Source: Saccharibacillus sp. JS10 (GTDB taxonomy: Bacteria > Bacillota > Bacilli > Paenibacillales > Paenibacillaceae). From it: a stretch of DNA of 54,356 nt. Under the pieces are notes generated by a model. That model worked only from the letters and a program-made list of their open reading frames with translations. It was not told where the DNA came from and did no database searches. Within the stretch, counting starts at the first letter, position 1. Each line of letters starts with the position of its first letter. Of the stretch, positions 8,620 through 16,692 are shown in pieces. The DNA is taken from the NCBI RefSeq assembly GCF_024436065.1, contig NZ_JANFNS010000010.1:1-54356 (forward strand), in the 5' to 3' direction. The position numbers were made by a program, and so were the translations under genes.

Positions 8620-11403
8620 ATGAATCGGAAAACCGCACATATTATCTCGCACACCCATTGGGATCGGGAATGGTATTTGCCTTACGAGTCTCATCATCTG
8701 CGTCTAACAACGTTGATGAACGAATTGATGGATACGCTGGAACAAGATGAACGGTATCGTTATTTTCATCTCGACGGACAGACGATTATTATCGACGATT
8801 ACTTGCAGATCTACCCGGAAGGTCAAGAACGGTTATCGCGTTTGATTGAAGCGGGCAAGATTATTATTGGGCCGTGGTACGTGCTGCAAGATGAATTTTT
8901 GACAAGCAGCGAAGCGAATGTACGGAATTTGCTGATCGGGCACCGCGAAGCGAAACGCTGGGGTAACGTATCGAAATTAGGTTATTTCCCGGATTCTTTC
9001 GGCAATATGGGACAAGCTCCGCAACTGCTCAAGCAAGCCGATATTCAAGCCGCTGTATTCGGACGTGGGGTGAAGCCGACCGGATTCGATAATATAGTCG
9101 TGGATACACCGGGCGAATACGAGTCTCCTTACTCCGAGATGAATTGGCAATCGCCGGACGGCTCAAGCGTGGTCGGGATTTTGTTTGCGAATTGGTATAG
9201 CAACGGCAACGAGATTCCGGTCGAAGCAGGTGCAGCAAAAATCTACTGGGACAAAAAGCTTGCCGATACGCAGAAATATGCGTCTACGCCAGAGCTTCTT
9301 TATATGAATGGATGCGATCATCAGCCGATTCAAAAAGATCTGGGCGACGCGATCCAGACGGCATCGGAACTCTACCCGGACGTGGACTTTGTGCATACGA
9401 CGTTCGACGATTATTTAGAAGCGCTTAGCCGCTATCCGTCCGAGAATTGGGTGACGGTTCACGGAGAGCTGCGCAGTACGCAAACGGATGGTTGGGGAAC
9501 GTTAGTAAATACAGCGTCGGCTAGAGTGTATTTGAAGCAGCTCAATCAGATGGGGCAGACGATATTGGAAAAAGGAGCCGAGCCGCTGGCGGCACTTGCA
9601 CATCTGACAGCCGGGCAGAAGTATCCGCATGAAGCGTTAAATTACGCTTGGAAGACCTTGATGCAAAATCATCCACACGACAGTATTTGCGGCTGCGGCG
9701 TCGATGAGATCCACCGGGAAATGATCGGGCGATTCGATAAAAGCCGGCATATGGCAGAAGCCTTGATTGCAGAAAGCGTAAGCGCAATCGGTTCGAAGAT
9801 TCATACAAGCGGCATACCCGGATTGTCCGATGCCGCAAGACCTGTCGCTTTGTTCAATACGACGGGGTGGGAACGAAGCGGCATTGTGACGGTAGACGTA
9901 CAAGCGGTTCGGATTAACTTTAGCGAAGGGCCGTCACCGCAAGCCATCGCGGAGAAGTTGGATGCGATGAATATTGAACCCGGCGTAGTCGTCGATCATC
10001 AAGGACGAACCATTCCGGCAACGATCGAAGATCTGGGCGCACAATTCGGTTACGATCTACCGGATGACGGATTCCGTATCCCTTATATGGCGCGAACGTT
10101 CCGATTGACGTTCGAAGCGCAGCAGATTCCGGCGCTTGGATATCGTGTATACGCTTGGAAACCCGAACCAGCGAATGAAGCGGGAGATCTGGCGAAGTCC
10201 GAAGAAGTCGTCTCGACTTCGCAAGGAATGGAAAATCAATTTCTCGCCGTCCGCTTCGCGGACGACGGTTCTTATTCACTCACCGACAAAACGACGGGTC
10301 GCGTATTTAACGATCTGGGCATTTACGAAAATTGCGGCGATATCGGCAATGAATATGTGTTCCGCCAACCGGATGGCGATTCAATGTTAACGACCAGAGG
10401 GCTTGCCACAAGTCTGTCGTTGATCGAAGATCAGCCGTACCGCGTGACATACGAAGTGGTACACGAATGGGAGATTCCGGCTTCGGCAGAAGCATCGTTC
10501 GAAGATGAAAAGCGGCGTCTGGTACAGTTCCGCAAGCGTCAATCAGGACGCTCGGCGGAGACGGTCACGTTGAAGCTGACGACGCAGGTGTCGCTCGAAA
10601 GCAGCGGGCGAGGGGTACAAGTTCGCGTAACCGTGAACAATCAAGCACGCGACCATCGGCTGCGGGTCTTGTTGCCAACCGATTTGCAGACGCAAACGGT
10701 CATGGCGGATTCGATCTTTGAAGTCGCAGAGCGAGATATTGTTCCGGCTCCGGAATGGATCAATCCAAGCAACGCGCAGCATCAGCAAGCTTTTGTCAGT
10801 CTATCCGACGGAAAAAACGGATTGACGGTCGCGAACAAAGGCTTGAATGAATACGAAGTGCTACAAGACGATCGGCATACGATTGCGGTGACGCTGCTTC
10901 GCAGCGTGTCGGAGATGGGCGATTGGGGCGTGTTCCCGACGCCGGAAGCGCAATGTTTGGGCGAGCATACGCTAGAGTATGCGGTGATTCCACATAGCGG
11001 GAATGTAGTGGATTCCGGCGCTTTCGCTTGGGCGTATCAGTATCAGACGCCGTGGTTCGATCAGGCGCTGCCGATGCAATCGGGCAGTCTCGGGGCTGAA
11101 TATAGCGCGCTGACCTGGAGCGGGCAATCGCTGGCTTTATCCGCGTTCAAGCAATCGGAAGAAAGCGGCGATATCATCGCGCGGTGGTACAATCTATCCG
11201 GCGAAGCGACGACGCTTCAATTTGCACCGCAGTTCAAGGTAGAGTCGGTCTACGAAAGTGATATTTTGGAGCGACGTGGCGAAATTTATGATTCGCATAA
11301 TGATTCATCAAAGGATCAGTCCGAGGTTGGGCAGGTGCAAAAGAATATAGGTGCAGCCAAAATCGTTACGTTCGCATTGGCTACATCTGCGTCTACGTTT
11401 TAA
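8620..11403 (+). CDS. Alpha-mannosidase, glycoside hydrolase family 38
   Basis: A 927-residue retaining, zinc-dependent alpha-mannosidase that trims alpha-linked mannose. The N-terminal catalytic domain starts with HIISHTHWDREWYLP (His11, His13 and Asp15 in the zinc-site motif) and continues to the probable nucleophile Asp125 in GYFPDSFGNMGQ. The HPHDSICGCGVDEIHREM segment near residue 350 is the conserved mid-domain motif. The second half is the GH38 C-terminal beta-sandwich region. No signal peptide is present, so it acts inside the cell on imported glycan. GGAGGG precedes the ATG. It forms a two-gene operon with GH125 (42-nt gap). The pair suggests degradation of branched mannan-type or N-glycan structures. 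Confidence 0.93.
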   Translation: MNRKTAHIISHTHWDREWYLPYESHHLRLTTLMNELMDTLEQDERYRYFHLDGQTIIIDDYLQIYPEGQERLSRLIEAGKIIIGPWYVLQDEFLTSSEANVRNLLIGHREAKRWGNVSKLGYFPDSFGNMGQAPQLLKQADIQAAVFGRGVKPTGFDNIVVDTPGEYESPYSEMNWQSPDGSSVVGILFANWYSNGNEIPVEAGAAKIYWDKKLADTQKYASTPELLYMNGCDHQPIQKDLGDAIQTASELYPDVDFVHTTFDDYLEALSRYPSENWVTVHGELRSTQTDGWGTLVNTASARVYLKQLNQMGQTILEKGAEPLAALAHLTAGQKYPHEALNYAWKTLMQNHPHDSICGCGVDEIHREMIGRFDKSRHMAEALIAESVSAIGSKIHTSGIPGLSDAARPVALFNTTGWERSGIVTVDVQAVRINFSEGPSPQAIAEKLDAMNIEPGVVVDHQGRTIPATIEDLGAQFGYDLPDDGFRIPYMARTFRLTFEAQQIPALGYRVYAWKPEPANEAGDLAKSEEVVSTSQGMENQFLAVRFADDGSYSLTDKTTGRVFNDLGIYENCGDIGNEYVFRQPDGDSMLTTRGLATSLSLIEDQPYRVTYEVVHEWEIPASAEASFEDEKRRLVQFRKRQSGRSAETVTLKLTTQVSLESSGRGVQVRVTVNNQARDHRLRVLLPTDLQTQTVMADSIFEVAERDIVPAPEWINPSNAQHQQAFVSLSDGKNGLTVANKGLNEYEVLQDDRHTIAVTLLRSVSEMGDWGVFPTPEAQCLGEHTLEYAVIPHSGNVVDSGAFAWAYQYQTPWFDQALPMQSGSLGAEYSALTWSGQSLALSAFKQSEESGDIIARWYNLSGEATTLQFAPQFKVESVYESDILERRGEIYDSHNDSSKDQSEVGQVQKNIGAAKIVTFALATSASTF

Positions 11404-11445
11404 GAAATCTTCATATCCCTTTTCTCAAAATAGGAGGTAAAATCG

Positions 11446-12738
11446 ATGACGACAACGCAAACGTTACCCGAAGCTGTCGAACGATATCTGCAAGAAATGG
11501 ATCAAAGACTTGAGCATCATCCGAAGTTGAAGCAAGTCTTCCGCAACTGTTTTCCAAATACGCTAGAGACAACGACTAAGCTACTGGACGATGGGACGAC
11601 TTTTGTCTATACCGGCGATATTCCGGCGATGTGGCTGCGAGATTCGGTCGAGCAAGTCCGTCATTATATTCCGCTGGCAAAAGACGATGCTGATTTGCAG
11701 CGGATTATCGAAGGATTGATCGCCCGTCAGCTTTTCTACATTAATATTGATCCGTATACGAATGCGTTCAATGAAACGGCAAACGGTCGACATTATCGCG
11801 ATTCGGACGATTGCGAACTTAGCCCGTGGATGTGGGAACGCAAATACGAATTGGATTCGCTCTGCTTCCCGGTACAACTGCTTGCGCAGTATTGGCAAGA
11901 AACAGGTCGCACTGCAATGTTCGACGACGACTGTTACCGCGCACTCAGCAGCGTCGTTCGCGTCATCGCGACTGAGCAGCGGCACGATGAGAAATCGCCG
12001 TACTTTTTCCGCCGCGATACGAAGCAAGATACCGAAACGCTATACAACGATGGCAAAGGAATGCCGACGAATTATACCGGTATGAGCTGGTCGGGCTTCC
12101 GTTCTAGCGATGACGCGTGCGAATTCGGCTACAATATCCCAGCGAATATGTTCGCGGTCGTGATTCTTGGGCATATTGAAAAAATCGCGTCTCAAATCTA
12201 CCAAGATGCAGAACTTGCAAGCCGCGCAGCGAAATTAATCAAAGAAATCAATTTCGGTATTCAACGCTACGGCATCGTCGACCATCCCAAACACGGTAAA
12301 ATCTATGCGTTCGAGACCGACGGCTACGGCAACTTCTCCTTGATGGACGACGCCGGTACGCCGGGTCTGCTGTCGATTCCGTATATCGGCTACGTGGGCA
12401 CCGACGATCCCGTTTATCAAAATACCCGCCGCTTCGCACTCAGTTTCGATAATCCGTTCTATTTCGAAGGAAAGTATGCCAAAGGAATCGGTAGCCCCCA
12501 TACACCGGGCGGCTACGTCTGGCATATGGCGTTATCGATGCAAGGGCTAACGTCCGAAAACGATCAAGAAATCAAAGACCTGATCGAGACTCTACTTGCT
12601 ACCGACGCCGGAACCGGCTATATGCACGAAGGCTTCCACCCCGACGACCCAAGCGACTTTTCCCGCGAATGGTTCGCTTGGTCTAATAGCCTTTTCGCCG
12701 CCCTAGTCGTCAAAGCGATGGAAAAAGGCATCGTTTAA
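11446..12738 (+). CDS. Exo-alpha-1,6-mannosidase, glycoside hydrolase family 125
   Basis: A 430-residue member of GH125, inverting exo-alpha-1,6-mannosidases of (alpha/alpha)6 barrel fold. The family signature TGDIPAMWLRDSVEQ is at about residues 56-70, and PGLLSIPYIGYVGTDDPVY and SPHTPGGYVWHMALSMQG are also typical. The C-terminal GYMHEGFHPDDPSDFSREWFAWSNSLF is the conserved end motif of the family. TAGGAGGT lies before the ATG. It is cytosolic and follows GH38 closely. Together they would remove alpha-1,2/1,3/1,6 mannose, leaving a beta-mannosyl core that GH130 could phosphorolyse. Confidence 0.94.
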   Translation: MTTTQTLPEAVERYLQEMDQRLEHHPKLKQVFRNCFPNTLETTTKLLDDGTTFVYTGDIPAMWLRDSVEQVRHYIPLAKDDADLQRIIEGLIARQLFYINIDPYTNAFNETANGRHYRDSDDCELSPWMWERKYELDSLCFPVQLLAQYWQETGRTAMFDDDCYRALSSVVRVIATEQRHDEKSPYFFRRDTKQDTETLYNDGKGMPTNYTGMSWSGFRSSDDACEFGYNIPANMFAVVILGHIEKIASQIYQDAELASRAAKLIKEINFGIQRYGIVDHPKHGKIYAFETDGYGNFSLMDDAGTPGLLSIPYIGYVGTDDPVYQNTRRFALSFDNPFYFEGKYAKGIGSPHTPGGYVWHMALSMQGLTSENDQEIKDLIETLLATDAGTGYMHEGFHPDDPSDFSREWFAWSNSLFAALVVKAMEKGIV

Positions 12739-12814
12739 GCATTCATATCCATATCATTCAATTCTCTAATCATTGATCTATATCTGTTTGACGTCGATCA
12801 AACTAAGCCTTTAC

Positions 12815-12858
12815 AAAAAAGACCAAGCCTTTTCGCACTCTGCGAAAGCTTGGTCTTT
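12815..12858. terminator. Bidirectional terminator between GH125 and the GntR operon
   Basis: GACCAAGC (12821-12828) pairs with GCTTGGTC (12848-12855), and TTTCGCA (12831-12837) with TGCGAAA (12841-12847). TTTT follows on the plus strand and TTTTTT on the minus strand, so it can end both convergent transcripts. Confidence 0.85.
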
Positions 12859-12933
12859 TCCCTTAGTCTTTGTTTTTGAAGTGTTGAAGCTCTTGAACTG
12901 CCTCTCTATCCCCACCCCGCACATGCCGCGAGA

Positions 12934-13042
12934 CGCGAGTCGTTTTCAAACCGGAGCGCCTTTGCCTTTTCCCCTTGCCTCTAATCTTTTATCAAATGAA
13001 AAGGGGAAAAGGCAACGAAGCGCAGGTTGAAAACGACTCGCG
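12934..13042. repeat. Large imperfect inverted repeat (109 bp) in the convergent gap
   Basis: The outer arms CGCGAGTCGTTTTCAA (from 12934) and TTGAAAACGACTCGCG (to 13042) are perfect. The inner arms TTGCCTTTTCCCCTT (12962-12976) and AAGGGGAAAAGGCAA (13001-13015) are also perfect. The whole folds as one long hairpin with a small mismatch zone. No coding gene is present between 12739 and 13073. Its layout resembles part of the hairpin array at 50636-50790 (see findings). It may be a non-coding repeat element or an extra terminator. Confidence 0.8.
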
Positions 13043-13073
13043 GCTCCACCCAACCCTGTGCGAATCCTCCACC

Positions 13074-13793
13074 TTATACTTCGTAGTTCACCACGTACGG
13101 GTGCATCCCCGCCCGGTAATACCCTTCGCTACACTCCACCGCATGCCCCTGCTCATCATAAGCAAACCGTAACCTTTTCAGCAGCGGCGTTCCCGGCGGA
13201 ATACCGAGCGAATCGGCAATTCCGACATCCGGCGATCCGACTGAAAATTCGTCGCGCATTCGCGCGATCGTGATGCCTTGATCTTCAAGCCATCCGTACA
13301 GCGACTGTCCTTCAAGACCTGAAATCACTTCGTCTTCCGCACGTGCCGGCAAGTAATGGATGTAGTGAATATAAGGCGTATCGTCTAACGAATATAACCG
13401 TTCGACCCGCAAACAAGATTCGCCGAATAACTCGCGCAAATGCCCTTCCGAACCGGTGCGAATAATCTCGGCGTGCAGCACTTGTTTGCCGATCCGATAC
13501 CCTTCTTCGACGAGAATTTCCGTGAACTTTTTCCAAGTCGAAAGTTTGGAGGTAGACGTATTGCGGATCACGCGTGTACCTTTGCCGCTGCTCGTCTCCA
13601 AATATCCTTCTTGAACCAACAATTTGACGGCGTTGCGCACCGTGATTTTGCTGACTGCAAATTCTTGTTCCAACTTGGGCTCCGGCGGCAAAAAACTATG
13701 CAGCGCATATTGACCGTGCAAAATCCGATCTTTGAGAATCCCATGTACTTTGACATAAAGCGGTTGTTTCGTTTGGCTAGTCGCCATGACCAT
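13074..13793 (-). CDS. GntR-family (HutC/UTRA) transcriptional regulator
   Basis: A 239-residue repressor-type protein. A winged helix-turn-helix at about residues 10-78 includes LPPEPKLEQEFAVSKITVRNAVKLLVQEG and the wing SSGKGTRV. A UTRA ligand-binding domain (about 95-235) has the typical ending PLLKRLRFAYDEQGHAVECSEGYYRAGMHPY. UTRA regulators sense sugar phosphates or other small metabolites. The ATG at 13793 lies 2 nt after the kinase stop. An in-frame ATG at 13787 is the alternative and suits the AGGTAGGA site slightly better. As the last gene of the amidohydrolase-DgaE-aldolase-kinase operon it probably represses that operon through the TATAACGTTATA palindrome and responds to a pathway intermediate. 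Confidence 0.92.
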   Translation of the reverse strand: MVMATSQTKQPLYVKVHGILKDRILHGQYALHSFLPPEPKLEQEFAVSKITVRNAVKLLVQEGYLETSSGKGTRVIRNTSTSKLSTWKKFTEILVEEGYRIGKQVLHAEIIRTGSEGHLRELFGESCLRVERLYSLDDTPYIHYIHYLPARAEDEVISGLEGQSLYGWLEDQGITIARMRDEFSVGSPDVGIADSLGIPPGTPLLKRLRFAYDEQGHAVECSEGYYRAGMHPYVVNYEV

Positions 13794-13795
13794 TC

Positions 13796-14812
13796 CTACC
13801 TTTCTATATCGCCGATTCCTTCCATCATCGCTCGGAAAATTTGAGCTTCGGACGAAAACGGCGTATCGCCTGCAATCGTATGTGCCAGCATCGAAGCGGC
13901 AGAAGCGAAGCGAACCGTCTGCTCCGGTGCAAAATCGGAAAGCTGCCCATGTATAATGCCGCTTGCATACGCATCGCCCGCGCCGATCCGATCATATACC
14001 GAAAACGTCAATAGATCGGAAAAATGAAAGTCGCCGCCCGTATATAAGTAACCGAGCAGGGAATGGCGACCGTCCGATTCGATTGCGCGGTGCGTACCCG
14101 CAATCGTCGCGATTCCGTAATGATTGGCGACAGCAGGAATCAATTCAAGCAGCTGATCGACGCGTTCTATCGAAGACGTAGGCAAGCCGAGAATATGAAT
14201 CGCGTCGTTTTCGTTCATACATACAATATCGGCGAAATGCAGCATTTTTTCAAACCAGGGTCTAGCGAGCGCGTATCCGTCTGCTCCCCACAAAGCCGGA
14301 CGATAATTGCAATCGAAAATGACGATCTTTCCCGCAGCTTTAACCGCTTCGGCAAAAGCTAACGCTTGACGGCGCACCGTATCATTCATCGCGAGCGAAA
14401 TGCCGCAAAAATGAACCGCGTCGACCGCTTTCGCGGTTTCTGCAAAAGAATAAGCATCTTCGGCTGCGGTATTAAAGCTACTTTGTGGGCGATTCGAATA
14501 CGTGACGCGGCTCGCTCTTGCACCAAAACCGCTTTCAAGAAAATACATACCCAAATATAGACCGTCTTTTCGAATATAATCGCTGGATAATCCAAGTTTG
14601 CGCAGATTAGCTTCTGCCGCATCGCCGATCGGATTGTCCGGTAGGGTCGTAACCGGAAATGCCGTATGGCCAAATCGAGATAGCGCCGACAGTACATTAA
14701 CCCCACTACCGGAATACGAGACTTGCAACGTATCCGTTTGCGAGAGTAGCCGTAGCCCCGGCGTTTCGAGACGCATCATGACTTCTCCGAAAGCCGCGAC
14801 TTTTTTAGCCAT
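13796..14812 (-). CDS. PfkB-family sugar-acid kinase (2-keto-3-deoxygluconate kinase-like)
   Basis: A 338-residue ribokinase-fold kinase. It has the GSGVNVLSALSRFG substrate-binding motif near residue 35, FDCNYRPALW near 166 (typical of KDG kinases), and the ATP/catalytic motif YDRIGAGDAYASG with catalytic Asp280. The likely reaction is ATP-dependent phosphorylation of 2-keto-3-deoxygluconate (or its isomer) to KDPG. It overlaps the upstream aldolase gene by 8 nt, so the two are translated together. A kinase in this operon implies that the lyase product is unphosphorylated, unlike the PTS-fed Salmonella dga pathway. Confidence 0.88.
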   Translation of the reverse strand: MAKKVAAFGEVMMRLETPGLRLLSQTDTLQVSYSGSGVNVLSALSRFGHTAFPVTTLPDNPIGDAAEANLRKLGLSSDYIRKDGLYLGMYFLESGFGARASRVTYSNRPQSSFNTAAEDAYSFAETAKAVDAVHFCGISLAMNDTVRRQALAFAEAVKAAGKIVIFDCNYRPALWGADGYALARPWFEKMLHFADIVCMNENDAIHILGLPTSSIERVDQLLELIPAVANHYGIATIAGTHRAIESDGRHSLLGYLYTGGDFHFSDLLTFSVYDRIGAGDAYASGIIHGQLSDFAPEQTVRFASAASMLAHTIAGDTPFSSEAQIFRAMMEGIGDIER

Positions 14813-15584
14813 GACGATCTACCAGCTTTTTCATCTTCATCAGCAGTTCGCTGACATCCGATACAATCGTATCGCCGCTTGCCGAATCGACAATCGAAGA
14901 ATACACATGCGGAATCACTTGAGGGACGCCAGCTTCCAATGCGATTTGCAAAATAGGCTCGAAATTATTTTTATCGATGCCGCCGGTCGGCTCCAATGCA
15001 AACTGTTCTTCGCCGCAAGCTTTTGCGACAGCTCGGTATTCGGCTTCGAGATCCATGCCTTTCATTGGGAAATATTTCAGCGCGTTACCGCCCATATCGC
15101 GAACGAGCGCAATAGCGGCTTTGACCGGAACGATAGCGTGATCTTGCGATGCCGCGCTAAAAGGACCCGTCGATACATTCACATAACCCGGCTTGCCGGA
15201 AGGAGAGACGAGCGCATTGATCCAGCCCGGCGCACCCTTGAGATTGGCACGGGTCGCGCCGACCGACGGAAACACCTGATTGATATGACTGCCCGCATAA
15301 TGAGTCGTAATCTCCGCAACGACTTGAGCTTGGCGGTTATCGCCGGCACCCAGCCCGATCGAGACGGCGTCTTCAATCTGACTTCCGTACTGCCGCATCG
15401 CTTCGACCGCTTCGGGAACGGTGTTGTATGCTTTGGATAACACGCCAACCAAGATATAGCCTTCAGCCGCTGCAAAAACGTCTTTTGCGTTTTCCACACT
15501 ACCCGCCAATACATTGAGTGCTGCGCGTCCTTGGTATAAGCGTTTTAAGATCGGATGTTCGTTCGTCAAAGCTGCCTGATTCAT
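14805..15584 (-). CDS. KDGP aldolase family protein (DgaF-like)
   Basis: A 259-residue protein of the KDGP aldolase family (DgaF-like). The predicted reaction splits 2-keto-3-deoxy-6-phosphogluconate into pyruvate and glyceraldehyde 3-phosphate. Family segments seen are GRAALNVLAGSVENAKDV, SIGLGAGDNRQAQVV, HINQVFPSVGATRANL, ALKYFPMKGMDLEAEY and LEPTGGIDKNNFEPIL. The Lys in ALKYFPMKG is a candidate Schiff-base residue. An AAGGAGGAG ribosome site precedes the ATG, and the upstream lyase gene stops 1 nt before. It lies between the lyase and the kinase, as expected for consecutive steps. Confidence 0.88.
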   Translation of the reverse strand: MNQAALTNEHPILKRLYQGRAALNVLAGSVENAKDVFAAAEGYILVGVLSKAYNTVPEAVEAMRQYGSQIEDAVSIGLGAGDNRQAQVVAEITTHYAGSHINQVFPSVGATRANLKGAPGWINALVSPSGKPGYVNVSTGPFSAASQDHAIVPVKAAIALVRDMGGNALKYFPMKGMDLEAEYRAVAKACGEEQFALEPTGGIDKNNFEPILQIALEAGVPQVIPHVYSSIVDSASGDTIVSDVSELLMKMKKLVDRHG

Positions 15585-15585
15585 T

Positions 15586-16692
15586 TTAAACTCCTCCTTG
15601 TAAAATTTCTTGTAATCGACGTTGAATCACTTGCATATCGTCACTCAGTAACGGTCTTGGATCAATATCGAAATAACCTTGTCTGGCGCCGTAATCTCTT
15701 GTGTAGATCGCAATCTCGCCGTTTTGCAGACGCTCCACGGTTTGCAGCGCATTTATACCTGCAAGTTCTGGATCGATTTTGATCCGTGCGCGATAGATTT
15801 GTCGTCCAGCTTCGTCTTGCACGATGCTCACTTGTACGCCGTGTAGTTCGCCGAGCGGTAGAAGGAGATTCAGCGAATTGCGCTCTTGCACGCTGTTATC
15901 TTTTTTATCCAAATATTCATCTAAAGCTTGCAGCAATCCGAATGTACTTTCTTTGCCGACTTTCATACTGCGTCCGATCCCGTGCAGTTGTACTTTGACT
16001 TGTTGAATATATCTGCGTTTACCTGCTACGATTCCCGATGTTGGGCCTTCGATCGCTTTGGAACCGCTAAAAATGACAAGGTCGGAGCAAGACGCATACC
16101 GCTGTAAATCTTCTTCGGCAGCCGCATCGACGATCAGAGGGAGGTGTAATTGCTGCGCCAGCGTCCAGACTTCGTCTAGGGATGCCATATTTTTTTGCAC
16201 GGCGTGATGAGATTTAACGTATAAAAGAGCCGCAGTACGTTCCGTGACACAATCTTGCATCTGCTGAACCGTACCTTCATTGGCATAACCGGCTTCGACT
16301 ACAGATCCGCCGCCGAGATAGATCATCGTTTCGACAGGAGCGCCGTACTGAACATTATGACCTTTGAGCATCACAATTTCATTTTTCTCGATCGATCTTT
16401 GATGCAGCCGCACGCTTACACCGGGGTCGCCTCCTGTGACGATTCCCGCTACGGCAAGAGCGATCCCGCTCGATGCGGAATTGACGACCACCGCCGATTC
16501 AAAACCAATTTGCGCCGCGATTCGGTCACCGGCTTTGTTTACGAGATCCGCGATCTCGACATAACTTTGCCCTCCGATCCGCATCGCTTCCATAACGGTA
16601 TCGCTTGGCGCGGAGACGCCGAGAATACTCATTCTTCCGCTTGCATTAATGACGCGTTTAAGCCCGTATCGGGCATGTAAAGTACTGGTCAT
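15586..16692 (-). CDS. DgaE/SelA-like PLP-dependent ammonia lyase
   Basis: A 368-residue fold-type I PLP enzyme of the SelA-like group that includes DgaE (D-glucosaminate-6-phosphate ammonia lyase). The probable PLP lysine is Lys212 in IFSGSKAIEGPTSG, and the cofactor-binding Asp is in LPLIVDAAAEED (about 189). Expected chemistry is loss of water and ammonia from an amino-sugar acid to give a 2-keto-3-deoxy acid. It overlaps the amidohydrolase gene by 35 nt. An upstream deacetylase and a downstream sugar-acid kinase suggest the substrate is free D-glucosaminate or a related amino aldonate. The exact substrate is not proven. Confidence 0.87.
   Translation of the reverse strand: MTSTLHARYGLKRVINASGRMSILGVSAPSDTVMEAMRIGGQSYVEIADLVNKAGDRIAAQIGFESAVVVNSASSGIALAVAGIVTGGDPGVSVRLHQRSIEKNEIVMLKGHNVQYGAPVETMIYLGGGSVVEAGYANEGTVQQMQDCVTERTAALLYVKSHHAVQKNMASLDEVWTLAQQLHLPLIVDAAAEEDLQRYASCSDLVIFSGSKAIEGPTSGIVAGKRRYIQQVKVQLHGIGRSMKVGKESTFGLLQALDEYLDKKDNSVQERNSLNLLLPLGELHGVQVSIVQDEAGRQIYRARIKIDPELAGINALQTVERLQNGEIAIYTRDYGARQGYFDIDPRPLLSDDMQVIQRRLQEILQGGV

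Noticed and set aside
12773-13030. 85-codon frame in the gap after GH125
   Set aside because: It runs through the terminator and the long hairpin, has no ribosome site and no coding-like composition.
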